Positions 8,065 through 16,878 of a stretch of DNA of 64,000 bases are shown here, piece after piece (position 1 is the stretch's first letter; each line of letters begins with the position of its first letter). A program made the translations under genes and the position numbers. Origin of the DNA: a bacterium (GTDB lineage: Bacteria; Armatimonadota; Zipacnadia; Zipacnadales; Zipacnadaceae); NCBI GenBank assembly GCA_030603495.1, contig JAUVXR010000001.1, forward strand, positions 211,944 through 275,943, in the 5' to 3' direction. Below the pieces are notes generated by a model that was not told the DNA's origin, did no database searches, and worked only from the letters and a program-made list of their open reading frames with translations.

Positions 8065-9438
8065 ATGAACAGTTCGGACATAAGTATAAAGCAAATCGAG
8101 GTGGCCTTCGAGCCGTTCATCGCCCGCACGCCGCTCAAGTTTGGTGCCGTTGTTATGGACGCGCTACACTTCTGCCGGGTCAAAGCGACTGTCGAGAACG
8201 AGGATGGGCAGGTCGCGGACGGTTGGGGCGGGATATTCGTGGCTGATTTCTGGGCCTGGCCTACCTTTGAACTCACCCACGAGCAGAAGCAGGCAGCCAT
8301 GACGGATGTGATACAGCGCTATGCCGACATGGTGACTGCATACCCCGGGCCGGCACATCCGATTGATATCTTCCTGGACCTGGAAGAAGACCTGCGCGCG
8401 ATGAATGAACAAGTCTGCGCGGAGCACGAGCTGATGCCCGCACAACCGTTCCTGGGCGGGCTGGTCTGTGCCTCGCCGATAGACGCGGCGCTTCACGACG
8501 CCTTCGGCAATGTTAATGGCATTGACTGCTACGACGGCTACGGCCCGGAGTTTATGAGCGACCTGAGCAAGTACCTTGGTCCTGAGTTCCGGGGCAGGTA
8601 TATCCCGGACTACATCCGCAGCGAGTACATGCCCGAGGTGCCGATCTTCCACCTGGTCGGCGGACTGGACAAGCTCACCGAAGCGGAGAAGGATGACTCC
8701 GATCCCGACGACGGCAAGCCGGTCAGCCTGGATGAGTGGATCCGCGCTGAGGGCATGTACTGCCTGAAGGTGAAGCTGCGCGGTAACGACCTCGACTGGG
8801 ACGTAGACCGTACGCTGGCCGTGTACAGGATCGGGCGCGAAGAGTTGCCCAAGCTTGATATCGAAGAGATGCACTTGACCGCCGACACCAACGAGCAGTG
8901 CGAAACCCCGGAATACATCATCGAGATGCTCCACAGGATAAGGGAGCAATCGGAAGATTGCTTCGAGCGGATTCTGTACATCGAGCAGCCCACCGAGCGC
9001 GAGCTGACCGCGCACCGCCACGACATGCGCGAGTTGTCCCAGCTCAAGCCGGTGATCGTGGACGAGAGCCTCACCGACCTGGAGAGTTTCGAGCTGGCGA
9101 TGGAGCTAGGCTGGTCGGGCGTAGCGCTCAAGACCTGCAAAGGCCACTCGTCCAATATGATCTTCGCCGCGAAAGCCCGGGAGTTAGGCATCCCCTATGC
9201 GCTCCAGGACCTGACCAACCCCAGTCTGTCGCTGATCCACTCGGTGGGCATGGGCGCACGCCTGTACACGATAATGGGCGTGGAGGCCAACAGCCGGCAG
9301 TTCTTCCCCGATGCCACCACCGAAGCCGAGCAGCGGGTACATTCCGACATCTTCAACGTCCGCCGAGGCGTGGCGGATACCGCCAGCCTGCAGGGCACCG
9401 GCCTGGGCTACCAGATGGACAAGTTGCTGGGCTCCTAG
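8065..9438 (+). CDS. Enolase-superfamily (mandelate racemase/muconate-lactonizing type) enzyme
   Basis: A 457-residue protein with enolase-superfamily barrel landmarks. These are a KVK motif in CLKVKLRG (about 235-237), a first metal ligand in LTADTNEQ (about 274), a second in YIEQP (about 308), a third acidic site in IVDESLTD (about 333), and a lysine-containing strand ALKTCKGH (about 356-359). Such enzymes abstract a proton alpha to a carboxylate with Mg2+. The substrate cannot be read from sequence; sugar-acid dehydratase or racemase activity would be usual. The long capping domain with an insertion around EAEKDDSDPDD is unlike standard mandelate racemases. The start is supported by AGGGAGAC seven bases upstream of the ATG. 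It stands alone between the repeat region and the antiporter gene. Confidence 0.8.
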   Translation: MNSSDISIKQIEVAFEPFIARTPLKFGAVVMDALHFCRVKATVENEDGQVADGWGGIFVADFWAWPTFELTHEQKQAAMTDVIQRYADMVTAYPGPAHPIDIFLDLEEDLRAMNEQVCAEHELMPAQPFLGGLVCASPIDAALHDAFGNVNGIDCYDGYGPEFMSDLSKYLGPEFRGRYIPDYIRSEYMPEVPIFHLVGGLDKLTEAEKDDSDPDDGKPVSLDEWIRAEGMYCLKVKLRGNDLDWDVDRTLAVYRIGREELPKLDIEEMHLTADTNEQCETPEYIIEMLHRIREQSEDCFERILYIEQPTERELTAHRHDMRELSQLKPVIVDESLTDLESFELAMELGWSGVALKTCKGHSSNMIFAAKARELGIPYALQDLTNPSLSLIHSVGMGARLYTIMGVEANSRQFFPDATTEAEQRVHSDIFNVRRGVADTASLQGTGLGYQMDKLLGS

Positions 9439-9471
9439 CCGGACGATCTCCGGTCCTACTCCGCGGGTGAC

Positions 9472-9501
9472 TTGCCAGGATAGTCCGACTTACGGTATCA
9501 T
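9472..9501 (+). promoter_or_regulatory. Sigma70-like promoter for the antiporter gene
   Basis: TTGCCA, an 18-base spacer and TATCAT lie 43-72 bases upstream of the antiporter start, between it and the stop of the preceding gene. Confidence 0.5.
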
Positions 9502-9543
9502 TTGGAATGTATCCACTGGTAACGAAAGAGGTATCCCACAGGA

Positions 9544-10533
9544 ATGGCTGTCATCGAGTTTCTCGTCCTGCTGTTGATAATAGCGGGCGCTGCGATATTG
9601 CTCAGCCTCGGCGCAGAGATACTGGCCGAGCGCTACGGTGCCAACTTCACGGGCAGCATCGTCCTGGGCCTGATTACCACTATGCCCGAGTATATGTTCG
9701 TCATTTGGGCCGTGATTAAGGGCCAATACCACATGGCTGTCGGGTCGGCGGTGGGGGCGTGCGTGATCCTGGTCACCCTTGGCTACGGTCTGGTGCTTAT
9801 CGTCGCCACCACTCGGCTGAGCCGCAAACCAGTGCGGGTGGTTGAACTTTCGCGCACGACTGCCATTGACGCCTGGTATCTGGGCGGCACAGCCATCGTC
9901 GCCCTTCTGCTGGCCTGGGAGGGTAACGGGCTAGACATCAAAGACGGTATTATCCTTATGCTGCTGTTCGGCGGGTATATGTACCAGTTGGCACGTCACG
10001 CACGCGAATTCTCAAAAACGGTAGAGACCGCGCCCCCCCGTCAGCAGATGGTCAAAGCGGCCCTGTTCCTCTTGGCCGGTGCTGTAATCATATTTCTCCT
10101 GACCGAGCGATTCGTGGACTCAATGCTGGAGATAGCCCACCTGGCCGGGATAAGCCCGTTTGCGGTGGCCCTCATCCTGAGCCCCCTGGCCTCCGAGATG
10201 CCCGAGAAGCTAACGGCCTACTTCACCGTTCACCGGGACGGAAAACTAGCGGAGATCTCGGTGTGCAATTTCCTGGGCTCCAAGGTCAATCACAACAGCC
10301 TGCTGCTGGCGATGCTGCCCTTTGTGGCGTACCGATGGCACGGGATGACTAATGTGCCCAACATTATCACGATTCCCTTTATACTAATGACAGTGATTAC
10401 TTTCTTTGCCGTGGCCAACCTGGCGCGGCGGCGGCTGACCTTCAAACACGGGGTGATGTTCGCCACCGCATATCTGCTACTAATTGGGGCTGCGTACTTT
10501 GTGGCGGATCCCACTATGTTTCCCGGCCACTGA
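9544..10533 (+). CDS. Sodium/calcium exchanger-family cation antiporter
   Basis: An integral membrane antiporter of the CaCA superfamily (329 residues, about 10 hydrophobic segments). Both inverted alpha-repeats are recognisable. Alpha-1 is around 36-75 (GLITTMPEYMFVIWAV then MAVGSAVGACV). Alpha-2 is around 215-260 (ILSPLASEMPEKLTAYF then VCNFLGSKVNHN). Each keeps the Pro-Glu pair that binds the cation. The second repeat ends GSKVNHN rather than the usual GSNIFN, so ion specificity may differ from classical Na+/Ca2+ exchangers. A weak ribosome site (AGAGGT) and a promoter at 9472 precede it. It ends 48 bases before serS. Confidence 0.85.
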   Translation: MAVIEFLVLLLIIAGAAILLSLGAEILAERYGANFTGSIVLGLITTMPEYMFVIWAVIKGQYHMAVGSAVGACVILVTLGYGLVLIVATTRLSRKPVRVVELSRTTAIDAWYLGGTAIVALLLAWEGNGLDIKDGIILMLLFGGYMYQLARHAREFSKTVETAPPRQQMVKAALFLLAGAVIIFLLTERFVDSMLEIAHLAGISPFAVALILSPLASEMPEKLTAYFTVHRDGKLAEISVCNFLGSKVNHNSLLLAMLPFVAYRWHGMTNVPNIITIPFILMTVITFFAVANLARRRLTFKHGVMFATAYLLLIGAAYFVADPTMFPGH

Positions 10534-10581
10534 GGAGCGGGCACATTTTCTTGCTGTAGTTGAATGGAGGGGAGCAATACC

Positions 10582-11868
10582 GTGCTCGATCGAAGGATAA
10601 TTCGGGAAGAACCACAGAAAGTGCGCGAAGCGCTAGACAAGCGCGGCTGCGACTTCGATCTTGATGCCCTGATCGAGCTGGAGGCACGGCGGCGCGATCT
10701 GCTTCAGGCCGTTGAAGCGCAGAGGGCCCAAAGGAACCAGATCTCGGAGCAGGTCGCACAGACCGTGCGGGAGGGCGGCGATGCTGAGCCGCTTAAGCAG
10801 CGCTCCATCGAGATAGGCCGGCAGCTTGCCGCCAACGAGCAGGAGCTGGCGGAGGTCGAGGGACGTTTCGACCAAATGATGGCCGAGCTGCCCAATATCC
10901 CCCTGGATGAGGTGCCGGTCGGCGAGTCTGAGCAGGACAACGTGGTGATGTACGAGGTGGGCGAGCCGCCGAAGTTTGATTATACTCCCCGGCCCCATTG
11001 GGAAATCGGCGAGCAGCTCGGCATCCTGGACTTTGACGGTGCCACGCGCATGGCCGGTGCCCGGTTCGTGACCGATGTCGGCGCGGGAGCAACGCTGGAA
11101 CGAGCGCTAATCAACTTTATGCTCGACACTCACACTCGCAAACACGGCTACACCGAGGTATTTCCCCCATATCTGGCTAACGAGCGCTCTCTTTTCGGCA
11201 CCGCCAACTTGCCCAAGTTCGAAGATGACCTGTTCAAGACAACCGACGGCTATTATCTGATACCCACCGCCGAGGTCCCACTGACCAACATGCACCAGGG
11301 CGAGATTCTCGAGGGCGATGATCTCCCCATCTACTACACCGCCTACACAGCCTGCTTCCGGCGCGAGGCGGGGGCAGCAGGTAAAGATACCCGAGGGATG
11401 GTCCGGGTCCACCAGTTTCATAAAGTAGAACTGATGAAATTCGTCAAGCCAGGGCAGAGTTCCGAGGAGCTAGAAAAGCTGGTCAAAGACGCCGAAGTGA
11501 TACTGCAGGCGCTGGAGTTGCCCTACCGGCGCGTCCATCTATGCACCGGCGATATGGGCTTCCAGCCTCGCCAGACCTTTGATCTCGAAGTCTATTGCGC
11601 GGGGATGGACCGCTGGCTGGAGATTTCCTCGTGCAGCCAGTATGGCGACTTCCAGGCGCGCCGCTGCAATACCCGCTATCGCCCCCAGCCACAGGCCAAG
11701 CCCGAGTTCATTCACACTATGAACGGCTCAGGTGTAGCTGCGGGCCGCACATTGCTGGCCATCCTGGAAAACTACCAGCAGGAGGGCGGAACTGTAGTGA
11801 TCCCCGAGGTATTGCGCCCCTACATGGGCGGATTGGCCGAAATCCTCCCCCGATCCCTGCTGTCGTAA
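10582..11868 (+). CDS. serS: Serine--tRNA ligase
   Basis: Class II aminoacyl-tRNA synthetase charging tRNA-Ser (428 residues, normal length). It has an N-terminal coiled-coil tRNA-binding arm (about 25-105), motif 2 (ACFRREAGAAGKDTRGM, about 256) and motif 3 (GSGVAAGRTLLAILENYQ, about 381). The GTG at 10582 is chosen over the ATG at 10564. GGAGGGGAG sits just before the GTG, within the first codons of the longer version, and VLDRRIIREEP aligns with the usual MLDIKLIRENP opening. The short upstream gap leaves no room for a T-box leader. Confidence 0.96.
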   Translation: MLDRRIIREEPQKVREALDKRGCDFDLDALIELEARRRDLLQAVEAQRAQRNQISEQVAQTVREGGDAEPLKQRSIEIGRQLAANEQELAEVEGRFDQMMAELPNIPLDEVPVGESEQDNVVMYEVGEPPKFDYTPRPHWEIGEQLGILDFDGATRMAGARFVTDVGAGATLERALINFMLDTHTRKHGYTEVFPPYLANERSLFGTANLPKFEDDLFKTTDGYYLIPTAEVPLTNMHQGEILEGDDLPIYYTAYTACFRREAGAAGKDTRGMVRVHQFHKVELMKFVKPGQSSEELEKLVKDAEVILQALELPYRRVHLCTGDMGFQPRQTFDLEVYCAGMDRWLEISSCSQYGDFQARRCNTRYRPQPQAKPEFIHTMNGSGVAAGRTLLAILENYQQEGGTVVIPEVLRPYMGGLAEILPRSLLS

Positions 11869-11880
11869 CAGCGGCATCTC

Positions 11881-11908
11881 ATCCGCCGTAGCTGTAGCGA
11901 AGGCGGAT
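11881..11908 (+). repeat. Intergenic hairpin after serS
   Basis: A perfect 7-bp inverted repeat, ATCCGCC and GGCGGAT, around a 14-base loop, 13 bases after the serS stop. No T-tract follows, so it is not a standard terminator. It could be a processing or attenuation hairpin or an interspersed repeat. The rest of the gap (11909-12121) holds a degenerate GTTGTCTG-containing repetition near 11970-12040 and no gene. Confidence 0.5.
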
Positions 11909-12121
11909 CCTGCCGCGACTTCACCAAGCCAGCGAGCAGCCTCCCACAATACCAGAGAACAGTGGACAAGACGTCGTTGTCTGTCGTTACCTGCCTCCAT
12001 CTGCCGTTGTCTGCCCCTATCTGGTGTTGTCTGCCGTATTGCGGCAGGGGAACCTGGCCGGGCCGGCGAAAGTCTCATATGCTACAAGAACAGCACGCCC
12101 GTGTTCGGGAGTTGAACAGCA

Positions 12122-13210
12122 ATGTATCAGGCAGCGGTATTTGCCGTGATCCTGTTTGTCAATGGCGTACAGATCCCCATGTCGGCCCCGGCAGTAGTCG
12201 AGGGTGAGACTACCTGGATACCGCTCCGAGCCGTCTTCGAGGAACTGGGCTGGGAGATAAAGTGGGATGACGCCACCAAGTCAATCAATATCACCGCGCC
12301 GGATCAACCGGAAATCCGCATCCAGATCGACAACTCCAAGGTGAGAATCGGCACCCGACTGGACGATTTTGCCGCCGCTCCCCGGCGCCGCGACGGCGTG
12401 ACCTATATTCCCGCGAGCCTGCTCAAGGTCATACCGGGAGTGCAACTGCGGTGGGACAATGAGAAGAAAGCCCTGCATATTGACGCTGTGCCCACCGGGC
12501 GTCCTGTCGCCGTGACCATCGGCGAACTGGTCGCCAATCCGCCTGGTTGGCTGAACAAGACAGTGACCCTCACCGGAGAGTACACCGGCTGGCAGGGCGA
12601 CCCCTTTAGCCCCACCACCAGCCAGGGCCCGCCCGTGACGCGCAGTGATTGGACCGTCCGCGACGCTACCGGGTCCATATACTGCACCGGCGGCTGCGAT
12701 ACCCGCGGCGAACGCCCCATATCACTGATGCCCTATGAAGACTACGGGCGGCGCATCACCCTGACCGGTGCGGCCCGCCTGGCCGTGGACGGCTACCCGT
12801 ACCTCGAGCCGACCGCAATCGCGCCGGTAAGCGGCCTGGCCGGCTTGACCTGCTTCGTGAGTACCGACCGCCGCCAGTACCAGCCCGCCGATACGCTCGT
12901 CATAGAGATGACCGTGGCCAACCCCTTCGCGGAGACAGTAATGCTCCAGTTCACATCCGGTCAGACCTATGACTTCATCATTCGCGACGCGAAGGGCAAC
13001 AAGGTCTGGCAATGGTCGGACGGCAAGGTCTTCACAATGGCCTTAACATCCCGCGAACTGAAAGCGGGAGAAAGCTACCGGGTCTCGGCCCAGTGGACCG
13101 TGCCGACAGGTGATAAGGCACTTGCCCCGGGGCGATACCGTGTCTACGGCATTGTCAATGCCGACGTTTCAGCCTACCCCCATACCATCGCGATTGCGGC
13201 ACAAGACTAG
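12122..13210 (+). CDS. Secreted copper-amine-oxidase-N-like protein with BsuPI domain
   Basis: A 362-residue exported protein. A short hydrophobic signal (MYQAAVFAVILFVNG) is followed by a copper amine oxidase N-terminal-type domain (about 20-120: VEGETTWIPLRAVFEELGW, then VTYIPASLL), which in Firmicutes is a wall- or polymer-binding module without oxidase activity. The middle region (about 125-250) is an OB-like segment with GYPYLEP. The C-terminal part (about 255-345, TLVIEMTVANPFAETVMLQF and SRELKAGESYRV) matches the BsuPI intracellular proteinase-inhibitor fold. A cell-surface structural or inhibitory role is inference. The weak GGGAG ribosome site supports the ATG. The next gene follows 29 bases later. 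Confidence 0.75.
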   Translation: MYQAAVFAVILFVNGVQIPMSAPAVVEGETTWIPLRAVFEELGWEIKWDDATKSINITAPDQPEIRIQIDNSKVRIGTRLDDFAAAPRRRDGVTYIPASLLKVIPGVQLRWDNEKKALHIDAVPTGRPVAVTIGELVANPPGWLNKTVTLTGEYTGWQGDPFSPTTSQGPPVTRSDWTVRDATGSIYCTGGCDTRGERPISLMPYEDYGRRITLTGAARLAVDGYPYLEPTAIAPVSGLAGLTCFVSTDRRQYQPADTLVIEMTVANPFAETVMLQFTSGQTYDFIIRDAKGNKVWQWSDGKVFTMALTSRELKAGESYRVSAQWTVPTGDKALAPGRYRVYGIVNADVSAYPHTIAIAAQD

Positions 13211-13239
13211 CCACATATGAGCAAAGAACTCGCGGAGTG

Positions 13240-14196
13240 ATGCCAGTGGCTGGGCCGAAAGGCATAGAGAAGTCAGTCTTAGTCTACCTCATCCTGGCGG
13301 GAGTGGTACTCGGTGGCCTGGCCGGCTGGACAGTCCGGGCTAACCGACTTCGCTCCCCCCTAGAGTTGCCCCCAACTGAACTGATTGACGCCGCTACGGC
13401 TGACAAAGAGCAGACGCTCGGGCATCCCCTCGTCTTCACTACCGAGGACACCCCGCCGGCGGCCACACCCGACCTACTCTCCGCCGAGGCCCCACAGATC
13501 TACTGCTTTTACCGCTTCCCCGACCTCCCGCCGGACGCCCAGGTGACTGCACACTGGTGGCACAACGGAGCAGAGCTTGGCCCTATCGAGAGGACCCCGC
13601 CCGACCAGCCCGAACTGGTGCGCGGGCGGCAAGATATGCAAGATATCCCAGAGGTGCCGGAGGGAGCAAAGGAACCATCAGAGCGCGAGGAGCATCTGCC
13701 GCACCTAGTCCTCCGGCCGCCAGGCGAGGCTGAGGCGTTCGCGCCAGGCATTTACGAAGTAGAACTACGCGGCCTCGGCCAGGAGCTGGGGCGGGGCTCG
13801 TTTGCAGTGGCGGAGGGCGCGGAGGAGATTCTGGCTGCCCAGCCCTCGGAAATGGGGCAGACGCGGATCATCAACTGCCTCACCGCCCGCCGCTTAAGCG
13901 CCAAGGGCGAACCCGAGCAACCCCAGAAGACCTTCCGCGGCACCGACAAGGTCTTCGTGGCCTTTACCTACATCAACGGCACAGCGGGCGGGGTCTTCCG
14001 CGTCGAGTGGTACTGTCAAGAGCAACTCATTGAACAGGCCACCCAGGAGCTTGAGATCAAGGGCGGGGCCGGGCGGGGATCCGCCTGGCTCAAGGCGGCA
14101 GAGCAGCGTCTTCCCGCCGGCGAGTACCGGGTGGCAATATTCCTGCAGGGAGTATCACAACCGCTGGCGCAGGCCCGATTCACAGTGCAGGACTAG
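13240..14196 (+). CDS. Membrane-anchored protein with two related extracytoplasmic domains (unknown function)
   Basis: Function not recognised. One N-terminal membrane anchor (about 12-30, VLVYLILAGVVLGGLAGW) is followed by two domains that resemble each other. Domain 1 (about 85-190) opens IYCFYRFPDLPPDAQVTAHW and closes APGIYEVELRGLGQELGRGSF. Domain 2 (about 235-318) opens VFVAFTYINGTAGGVFRVEW and closes LPAGEYRVAIFLQGVSQPLA. Both have the plan strand, x-W, strand, P-A-G-x-Y-x-V, GxxLA. The repeat suggests an internal duplication of an immunoglobulin-like beta-sandwich. The start may be GTG 13237 or ATG 13240. A 7-codon ORF at 13217-13240 ends in TGATG overlapping this start. Likely in one transcript with the preceding surface protein. 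Confidence 0.6.
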   Translation: MPVAGPKGIEKSVLVYLILAGVVLGGLAGWTVRANRLRSPLELPPTELIDAATADKEQTLGHPLVFTTEDTPPAATPDLLSAEAPQIYCFYRFPDLPPDAQVTAHWWHNGAELGPIERTPPDQPELVRGRQDMQDIPEVPEGAKEPSEREEHLPHLVLRPPGEAEAFAPGIYEVELRGLGQELGRGSFAVAEGAEEILAAQPSEMGQTRIINCLTARRLSAKGEPEQPQKTFRGTDKVFVAFTYINGTAGGVFRVEWYCQEQLIEQATQELEIKGGAGRGSAWLKAAEQRLPAGEYRVAIFLQGVSQPLAQARFTVQD

Positions 14197-14242
14197 GACG
14201 ACGGAGAACGGCTGAGGACACGTCCAGGGAACACCCGTGGCC

Positions 14243-14271
14243 TTGCCTGTGCCGGCGCAGGACTGTATAAT
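14243..14271 (+). promoter_or_regulatory. Sigma70-like promoter
   Basis: TTGCCT, 17 bases and a perfect TATAAT lie 56 bases upstream of the small membrane protein at 14327. Confidence 0.7.
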
Positions 14272-14326
14272 TCCCCTGTAATGTGCATCCTGGCTATCGG
14301 CGCACGACTCAAGGAGGGAGCCTGAA

Positions 14327-14743
14327 ATGAGTGAGAACGATCAGGGCCAGCAGTTCGAGCAGGGCGCGCAGCCCCCGGCCACGCCCCCCGGTCCGCCGAC
14401 CCCACCCCCGCCCACCGCTCCCATACCCCCGCCGGTAGCGGCGAATACCTCGGGTACCGGCGGCCCCGTCCCCGAGGAAATCAAGGGCTGGAACTGGGGC
14501 GCATTCTGGCTCAACTGGATCTGGGGGATCGGCAACAACGTCTGGATTGCGTTGCTGGCCTTCTGTCTGCCGCTGATTTGGCACATCGTCCTGGGCGTCA
14601 AGGGCAACGAGTGGGCCTGGCAGCACCGCCAGTTCGACAGCGTCGAGCAGTTCAAACAGACCCAGGCCGTGTGGTCCAAGTGGGGCTGGATAATCGGCCT
14701 TGCGATAGTCGCATTTTGGGCTCTGGGGATGATCATACAGTAA
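14327..14743 (+). CDS. Small proline-rich membrane protein (unknown function)
   Basis: A 138-residue protein with no assigned function. The first 50 residues are disordered and Pro/Gly-rich (TPPGPPTPPPPTAP). Then comes a tryptophan-rich hydrophobic block (GWNWGAFWLNWIWGIGN, about 58-74), a membrane segment (ALLAFCLPLIWHIVLG), a cytoplasmic-type loop GNEWAWQHRQF, and a terminal membrane helix (about 122-138). The GxNWGAFxLNWxWGI pattern recurs in uncharacterised small membrane proteins. A strong ribosome site (AAGGAGGG) and a near-consensus promoter suggest good expression as a single-gene unit. Confidence 0.7.
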   Translation: MSENDQGQQFEQGAQPPATPPGPPTPPPPTAPIPPPVAANTSGTGGPVPEEIKGWNWGAFWLNWIWGIGNNVWIALLAFCLPLIWHIVLGVKGNEWAWQHRQFDSVEQFKQTQAVWSKWGWIIGLAIVAFWALGMIIQ

Positions 14744-14925
14744 TGGTTGGTGCGTGGGCGGCACTATCTTCCAGAGACAGCGACCAGCCCGGCCCATACC
14801 CGATTGAATCGTAGCCACAAAGCGAAGATGAACCAAGCCTTCACCGACCCTTCCCTAGTCTGCCGGCGAAGACTGTTTGCTCCGGGCAGGCCACGGGCGC
14901 ATAGTAGGCGCTGCTCCCGCCGCCT

Positions 14926-15507
14926 TCAGGCCTGTTCCGGCACCAGGTAATCTGCTATTGCCTGCCCCAGCACCTGGTAGCCCTCGGGGGTAAAGTGGAC
15001 GCCGTCGGGCGCCAGGAGCGCTTCGGGATCGTTATCCATCACTGCACGGTACAGGTCTATTGACTCCACGCCCCTCTCCGCCATCACGGCATCGGCGATC
15101 TCATTGTACGCGATGACATCCTCGTTCCCCCGCCCGAACGCCTTGACCGCCTGGTGGCGCTTGTCAATCACTGGTGTCGTCCGCGCCCAGATCAGCCGTG
15201 GCAAGTAGGCCAGCCCCTGCAACCGCGCCACGATGTCCCGCAGATTCGCCTCGTATTGATCCGCCGGTGTGGCCAGCTTGTCCTCCTCCCGCGCGACATC
15301 GTGCAGCCCACAATTGAGCAAAACCACGTCCGGGTCATATCCCGCCAGCCAGTCGTCCAGACTCTCGACGATGCGCGTGGAGGGCCCGGCATTCGCCGGG
15401 CAGTGCATTACTGCATACGTCTCAGCGAGTGACTCTACCAAGACCACAAGAAGATAGCCCAGCGAGATCGAGTCGCCGATAGAGTAGAGCATCTTATACT
15501 TACGCAT
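14926..15507 (-). CDS. SGNH/GDSL-family hydrolase
   Basis: A 193-residue esterase/lipase-fold protein. Block I is SIGDSISLG with the nucleophile Ser13. Block III is NCGLHD in place of the usual GxND. Block V is DGVHFTPEGY (about 167-176), giving the Asp/His of the triad. There is no signal peptide, so it is probably cytoplasmic. It overlaps the upstream fucosidase gene by 8 bases and is surely co-transcribed. Removal of acetyl or other ester groups from fucosylated oligosaccharides is a reasonable inference, not shown by sequence. The His in GLHD replaces the oxyanion-hole Asn, a variant found in some SGNH families. Confidence 0.82.
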   Translation of the reverse strand: MRKYKMLYSIGDSISLGYLLVVLVESLAETYAVMHCPANAGPSTRIVESLDDWLAGYDPDVVLLNCGLHDVAREEDKLATPADQYEANLRDIVARLQGLAYLPRLIWARTTPVIDKRHQAVKAFGRGNEDVIAYNEIADAVMAERGVESIDLYRAVMDNDPEALLAPDGVHFTPEGYQVLGQAIADYLVPEQA

Positions 15508-16687
15508 GGCTGACTTCGCCTCCCCGTGGCTCCCCGTCCAACTCCAGCGCGATCACCGAGATGTGCGGATCAGGGGGCGCTTCCGGCAGCGCCGGAAAGA
15601 TGACCCGATCGCCCTCCTGGACGAACTCAAGCTCCTCCCCAGTGGTCAGCAGCCGGGCATTTTGCACCGTGTTATCCAGCTCGCTGAAAGCCCACTGCTG
15701 CCCCGGCCACAGCAGCATATGCAGATACAGCGTATTCCCCTGGGCGGTAGCGCCGCCGTTGACGAAAGTGCCGTGGCTGCCATACTTGCAGCGCTGCGCT
15801 CCGTAAATCGCCTCGCCGTGCCGCGCCAGCCACCGGCCCATCTCGCGCAGGATCTCCTGCTGCGGCTCGGGGATAGCACCGTCGGCCCTCGGCGAGATGT
15901 TCAGCACCAGATTGCCACCCCCGCCAGCGATGTGCACCAAGTCCAGCAGCAGTCGCGTGGGCGGCTTGTAGTACTGCTCGTTGCAGTAGAAGCCCCAGCG
16001 GTGGCCGACAACCAGGCAGCTTTCCCACATCCGGCCTTCCTCGAAAGCCTCGATTGTCTGCTCCGGCGTATCGAAATCGGCAGGCAGCAAGCCACGATTG
16101 TTAATCAGACAGTCCGGCTGGAGCTCGCGGATCATCTTTGCCAGTTTCTCCGCTCGCCAACAGGCCGCACATCCCGGGCCACCGCCGTCAAACCACATCA
16201 CGTCAAGCGGCCCGTAGTTGCTGCACAGCTCGCGGACCTGCCCGTGGACATACTCGATAAACCCGGGCCACTCGTCCGACTCCGGCCCCGCCTGCCAGCC
16301 GGGATGATGCCAGTCCGCCAGCGAGTAGTACAAGCCCGCGCGCATTCCCCCCGCCCGTGCTGCCTCAACGTACTCAGCGATCAGGTCGCGTTTGGCCGCG
16401 CTTCTTGGCGCAGTGAAGTCTGACAAGTCGCTGTCATACAGACAGTAACCGTCGTGGTGACGCGCGGTCAGCACCATATACCGCATCCCTGCCTCCTGGG
16501 CCAGACTCACCCAGTCTCTCGGATCCCAGTCATCGGGCGCGAACTGGTCGGCGTACCGGCGATACTCCTCGAAGGGCATTTTCTCGTCGTGCAGCATCCA
16601 CTCAGCGTGCGCCGGCACGGAGTATATCCCCCAGTGGATAAACATCCCAAACTTCGCTTCGTTGAACCAACTGGCATCCGGTGGCAT
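15500..16687 (-). CDS. Alpha-L-fucosidase, GH29 family
   Basis: A retaining glycosidase releasing alpha-L-fucose (395 residues). It opens with the GH29 signature WFNEAKFGMFIHWGIYSVPA, then TARHHDGYCLYDS, and the nucleophile aspartate in DVMWFDGG (about 167). The second half, GGGGNLVLNISPRADGAIP, is also family-typical. No signal peptide is present, so it probably acts in the cytoplasm on imported oligosaccharides. The start is supported by GAGGAGG nine bases upstream. It is shorter than secreted GH29 enzymes, with a reduced C-terminal beta domain. It is coupled to the SGNH hydrolase downstream. Confidence 0.92.
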   Translation of the reverse strand: MPPDASWFNEAKFGMFIHWGIYSVPAHAEWMLHDEKMPFEEYRRYADQFAPDDWDPRDWVSLAQEAGMRYMVLTARHHDGYCLYDSDLSDFTAPRSAAKRDLIAEYVEAARAGGMRAGLYYSLADWHHPGWQAGPESDEWPGFIEYVHGQVRELCSNYGPLDVMWFDGGGPGCAACWRAEKLAKMIRELQPDCLINNRGLLPADFDTPEQTIEAFEEGRMWESCLVVGHRWGFYCNEQYYKPPTRLLLDLVHIAGGGGNLVLNISPRADGAIPEPQQEILREMGRWLARHGEAIYGAQRCKYGSHGTFVNGGATAQGNTLYLHMLLWPGQQWAFSELDNTVQNARLLTTGEELEFVQEGDRVIFPALPEAPPDPHISVIALELDGEPRGGEVSHA

Positions 16688-16799
16688 ATTTCGGTCCTCC
16701 TCAGGTGATAGGCGTTCCGTGTATCATTCCACCATCCGCCGGATTCTCCTTCGCGGCATGAGTAGACTATTGACCGCCGCAACCTTGACCTGGTGCCTC

Positions 16800-16827
16800 T
16801 TGACTCGTACTACCCTCGGCGGATAAT
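16800..16827 (+). promoter_or_regulatory. Sigma70-like promoter
   Basis: TTGACT, 16 bases and GATAAT lie about 50 bases upstream of the small-multidrug-export-type gene, in the gap shared with the divergent fucosidase operon. Confidence 0.55.
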
Positions 16828-16878
16828 CTTTACGCAAGTGATGAGGGACTATCGCCGATAGCAAGGAGAGCGGCCCAA

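Noticed and set aside
10534-10581. T-box riboswitch for serS
   Set aside because: Only 48 bases separate serS from the preceding gene, too short for a T-box.
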